Shown: positions 5,340 through 7,164 of the stretch, in pieces | How positions within the stretch are numbered: the first letter of the stretch is position 1 | Layout of the letters: every line of letters begins with the position of its first letter | Assembly (NCBI GenBank): GCA_007126465.1 | Contig: SLBE01000200.1 | Coordinates: forward strand, 1-7,164 | Direction of reading: 5' to 3' | Origin: Syntrophomonadaceae bacterium | GTDB taxonomy: Bacteria; Bacillota; Dethiobacteria; DTU022 | DNA length: 7,164 nt | Notes under the pieces: model-generated | The model's input: only the letters and a program-made list of their open reading frames with translations | Told to the model about the DNA's origin: nothing | The model's database searches: none | Translations under genes and position numbers: made by a program

Positions 5340-7004
5340 TTAAATTAAGTAGACGGCGATTATGCCGATCAGCCCGGCAAAAGTAACGTAGTAAGCAAGG
5401 GGCAGGAGGGCCCGCCTGATCAGCAATCCTTCCACCCCGAGCAGCCCTACCGTAGCACAGGCAGCCACGACATTATGAACACAAATCATGTTGCCGGCTG
5501 CGCCGCCGACGGCCTGCAGGGCAACAACAAAAGCCCCGGAAATGCCGATTTCTGTAGCGACCTGGTGTTGGAAAAATGAAAACATCATGTTGCTGATGGT
5601 ATTGCTGCCGGCAATAAATGCGCCGAGAGCACCTATTAAAGGTGAAAAAAACGGCCAGGCACCCTGGACCAGGTCAGCGGTTCCCCGGGCCAGGACCATG
5701 GGCATACTCTCAAAACCGGAAAGATTCAGATTGGAATTAATAAAAATACGCACCATGGGCACTGCAAACCCCAGGGCAAAAGATGCCCCGGCTACAGTTG
5801 AAACAGATTTACCTACGGCCCACCTGAAAGCAAAAGGTTTAATCCCCTGGATAAAGTAAGCAGAGATTACAGCAATTAAAAACATGGTTCCCGGCAGGTA
5901 GAGGGGTTGAACCGAGGTGGTTATCGGTGTGCCCAGTATGCCATCAAAATGTATTGTTAAAAACGGACCGGAAAGCAGCTCCTTTAAGGGTAACCAGATC
6001 CTGGTCAGGAGCAGAAGAAAAGCAACAATAAGATACGGCGCCCAGGCCGAAAGCAGGTTCATAGAGCCGGATAATTCCGGTTCATTGCGATTAGCTTCCC
6101 CCAGCCAGGTGGATTCCCACTCTTCCCGGGGCGGAAAATCCCACGGCTCTTTGGGAATGAGAAAACCTTTTCTTGCGGCAAACACCACAACCGGCAGACC
6201 AATCAAAGCGCTGATCAGTGAAGGAAACTCCGGCCCGATAAAGTTAGCGATTAATGCGTAAGGTACGGTAAAAATCAGTCCGGCAAAAAGGGCAAAGGGA
6301 GCTGCGGCCAGACCGGCTTTAATGGAGCGATCCCGCCCGAAATAGCGGGTCAGCATCAGGAGCATCACCAGGGGAATAAAGGTGCCGATGATAGCATGGA
6401 CAATACCGATATAACCGGATATATGGCCGAGATAGGCCATAAAGAGGGGATCGTACATGTCAGCCGAACCAAGCAGGTTGTGAATAACGGGGTGATCCAG
6501 GCCGGAACCCACACCCAGCAGAACCGGGGTACCGACTACACCAAAAGAAACAGGCGTGCTCTGGATGATCAGGGCACAAAGTACGGCAGCAGCAGCAGGG
6601 AAGCCGAGCACTACCAGCAGGGGGGCGGCTACCGCGGCAGGAGTACCGAACCCTGAAGCCCCCTCAATAAAAGCGCCAAACATCCATGCGACAATAATCA
6701 CCTGGATGCGCCGGTCAGTGGTTATTCTGGCAAAGGCGCTGCGCATTACTCCAACGGCCCCGCTCGCTGTTAACGTGTTCAGCATTAAAATAGCGCCAAA
6801 AACTATGTAGAGCAGAGTTGCGGCAATGATCAAGCCCTGGATGGTAGATGCGGCAGCAACAGTGAAGGGAACCTGCCAGTATAGCAAAGCCAAAAGGACG
6901 GTATATGCCCAGGCCAGGGGCATGGCCTGCCTGGCCGGCAGGCGAAAAACTACCAGCAGTAAAAATACAGCTAAAATCGGGGTTAAGGCAGCAAAAGACT
7001 GCAT
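5340..7004 (-). CDS. lctP: L-lactate permease family transporter (LctP)
   Basis: An inner-membrane carrier of 554 residues, the usual length of the lactate permease family (TC 2.A.14), whose members carry lactate, glycolate or related 2-hydroxy acids with protons or cations. The protein is hydrophobic throughout, with about a dozen or more membrane segments. Family features are FGAFIEGASGFGTPAAVAAP (109-128), STPVSFGVVGTPVLLGVG, a central hydrophilic loop containing WDFPPREEWESTW, GALGAFIAGSNTISNMMFS, and GAAGNMICVHNVVAACATVG at about residue 500. The ATG at 7004 overlaps the stop of the upstream gene (TAATG), with only a weak GGGA about 11 bases upstream, so translation is likely coupled to that of the oxidoreductase. 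The substrate cannot be read from sequence. With an aldehyde oxidoreductase as operon partner, a carboxylic acid product other than lactate is possible. No terminator is visible in the 20 bases before the convergent pucR stop. Confidence 0.92.
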   Translation of the reverse strand: MQSFAALTPILAVFLLLVVFRLPARQAMPLAWAYTVLLALLYWQVPFTVAAASTIQGLIIAATLLYIVFGAILMLNTLTASGAVGVMRSAFARITTDRRIQVIIVAWMFGAFIEGASGFGTPAAVAAPLLVVLGFPAAAAVLCALIIQSTPVSFGVVGTPVLLGVGSGLDHPVIHNLLGSADMYDPLFMAYLGHISGYIGIVHAIIGTFIPLVMLLMLTRYFGRDRSIKAGLAAAPFALFAGLIFTVPYALIANFIGPEFPSLISALIGLPVVVFAARKGFLIPKEPWDFPPREEWESTWLGEANRNEPELSGSMNLLSAWAPYLIVAFLLLLTRIWLPLKELLSGPFLTIHFDGILGTPITTSVQPLYLPGTMFLIAVISAYFIQGIKPFAFRWAVGKSVSTVAGASFALGFAVPMVRIFINSNLNLSGFESMPMVLARGTADLVQGAWPFFSPLIGALGAFIAGSNTISNMMFSFFQHQVATEIGISGAFVVALQAVGGAAGNMICVHNVVAACATVGLLGVEGLLIRRALLPLAYYVTFAGLIGIIAVYLI

Positions 7005-7164
7005 TACTGATCAAGTCCCAGTCTTTCCAGGGTTTCGGGCAGGGGAATCCCTTCCAGGCTCCAGCCTCTTAAGTTGTAATACTCGTAGAGCATTTTCCCC
7101 AGGTGGGGCAGACTGCCGGCTGAAGCGCCTTCCTTCCGGTCATGAACCAGCAGGCGCGGCGGCA
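7004..7164 (-). CDS. Aldehyde:ferredoxin oxidoreductase, C-terminal end (gene runs off the right edge)
   Basis: Only the last 52 residues and stop are present. They read PPRLLVHDRKEG, then SLPHLGKMLYEYYNLRGWSL and EGIPLPETLERLGLDQ. The pattern MLxEYYxLRGWxxxGxPxPExLxxLGL is the standard C-terminus of the tungsten/molybdopterin aldehyde:ferredoxin oxidoreductases. These cytoplasmic enzymes interconvert aldehydes and carboxylic acids with ferredoxin as electron carrier. The metal-, pterin- and cluster-binding parts lie outside the window, so the subfamily and substrate cannot be judged. The TAA at 7006-7004 shares a base with the lctP ATG, showing that the two genes form one operon. Confidence 0.85.
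   Translation of the reverse strand, partial: PPRLLVHDRKEGASAGSLPHLGKMLYEYYNLRGWSLEGIPLPETLERLGLDQ

Noticed and set aside
5488..6261. Plus-strand open frames of 123 and 114 residues opposite lctP
   Set aside because: They lie antisense to the continuous, family-typical LctP frame. Their composition is what the complement of a membrane-protein gene would give.

Overview
This window (about 7.2 kb, moderate G+C) looks like chromosomal DNA from an anaerobic, amino-acid-fermenting bacterium of the Clostridia/Firmicutes. The reasons are strong GGAGG-type ribosome binding sites, a B12-dependent lysine 5,6-aminomutase (KamD/KamE), a PucR-type regulator, the end of a tungsten-type aldehyde:ferredoxin oxidoreductase and an LctP-type permease. 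The genus cannot be fixed from this sequence. No rRNA, tRNA, IS element, CRISPR array or phage gene is visible.

Layout. Positions 1-3851 form a minus-strand cluster, read from right to left. It has a P-loop protein probably acting as an aminomutase helper (3851-2796), the alpha subunit KamD (2757-1180), the beta subunit KamE (1178-426), a weak hairpin terminator (about 419-389) and the start of an NhaC-family antiporter (304 to beyond base 1). Positions 3852-4044 are a divergent control region. It holds two candidate promoters, each with a dyad over its -10 box. A PucR-family regulator (4045-5319, plus strand) reads away from the cluster. It converges, with only 20 bases between stop codons, on a second minus-strand operon in which the 3' end of an aldehyde:ferredoxin oxidoreductase gene (from beyond 7164 to 7004) overlaps an lctP-type permease (7004-5340) in a TAATG junction.

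How the parts may work together. KamDE moves the terminal amino group of beta-lysine (or D-lysine) from C6 to C5, an early step of anaerobic lysine fermentation. The P-loop protein probably protects or reactivates the mutase, and the NhaC protein may supply Na+-coupled transport for the pathway. The PucR protein is the obvious candidate regulator of the divergent kam cluster and of itself. The other fermentation genes (kamA, kdd, kce, kal) and the MutS-like kamC are not in this window. The AOR-LctP pair suggests interconversion of aldehydes and carboxylic acids and movement of a small organic acid across the membrane; its link to lysine breakdown is inference.

Most of the content belongs to known families. 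The parts most worth a second look are the symmetric divergent control region, the P-loop partner gene, the leader between kamE and nhaC, and the aor-lctP coupling.
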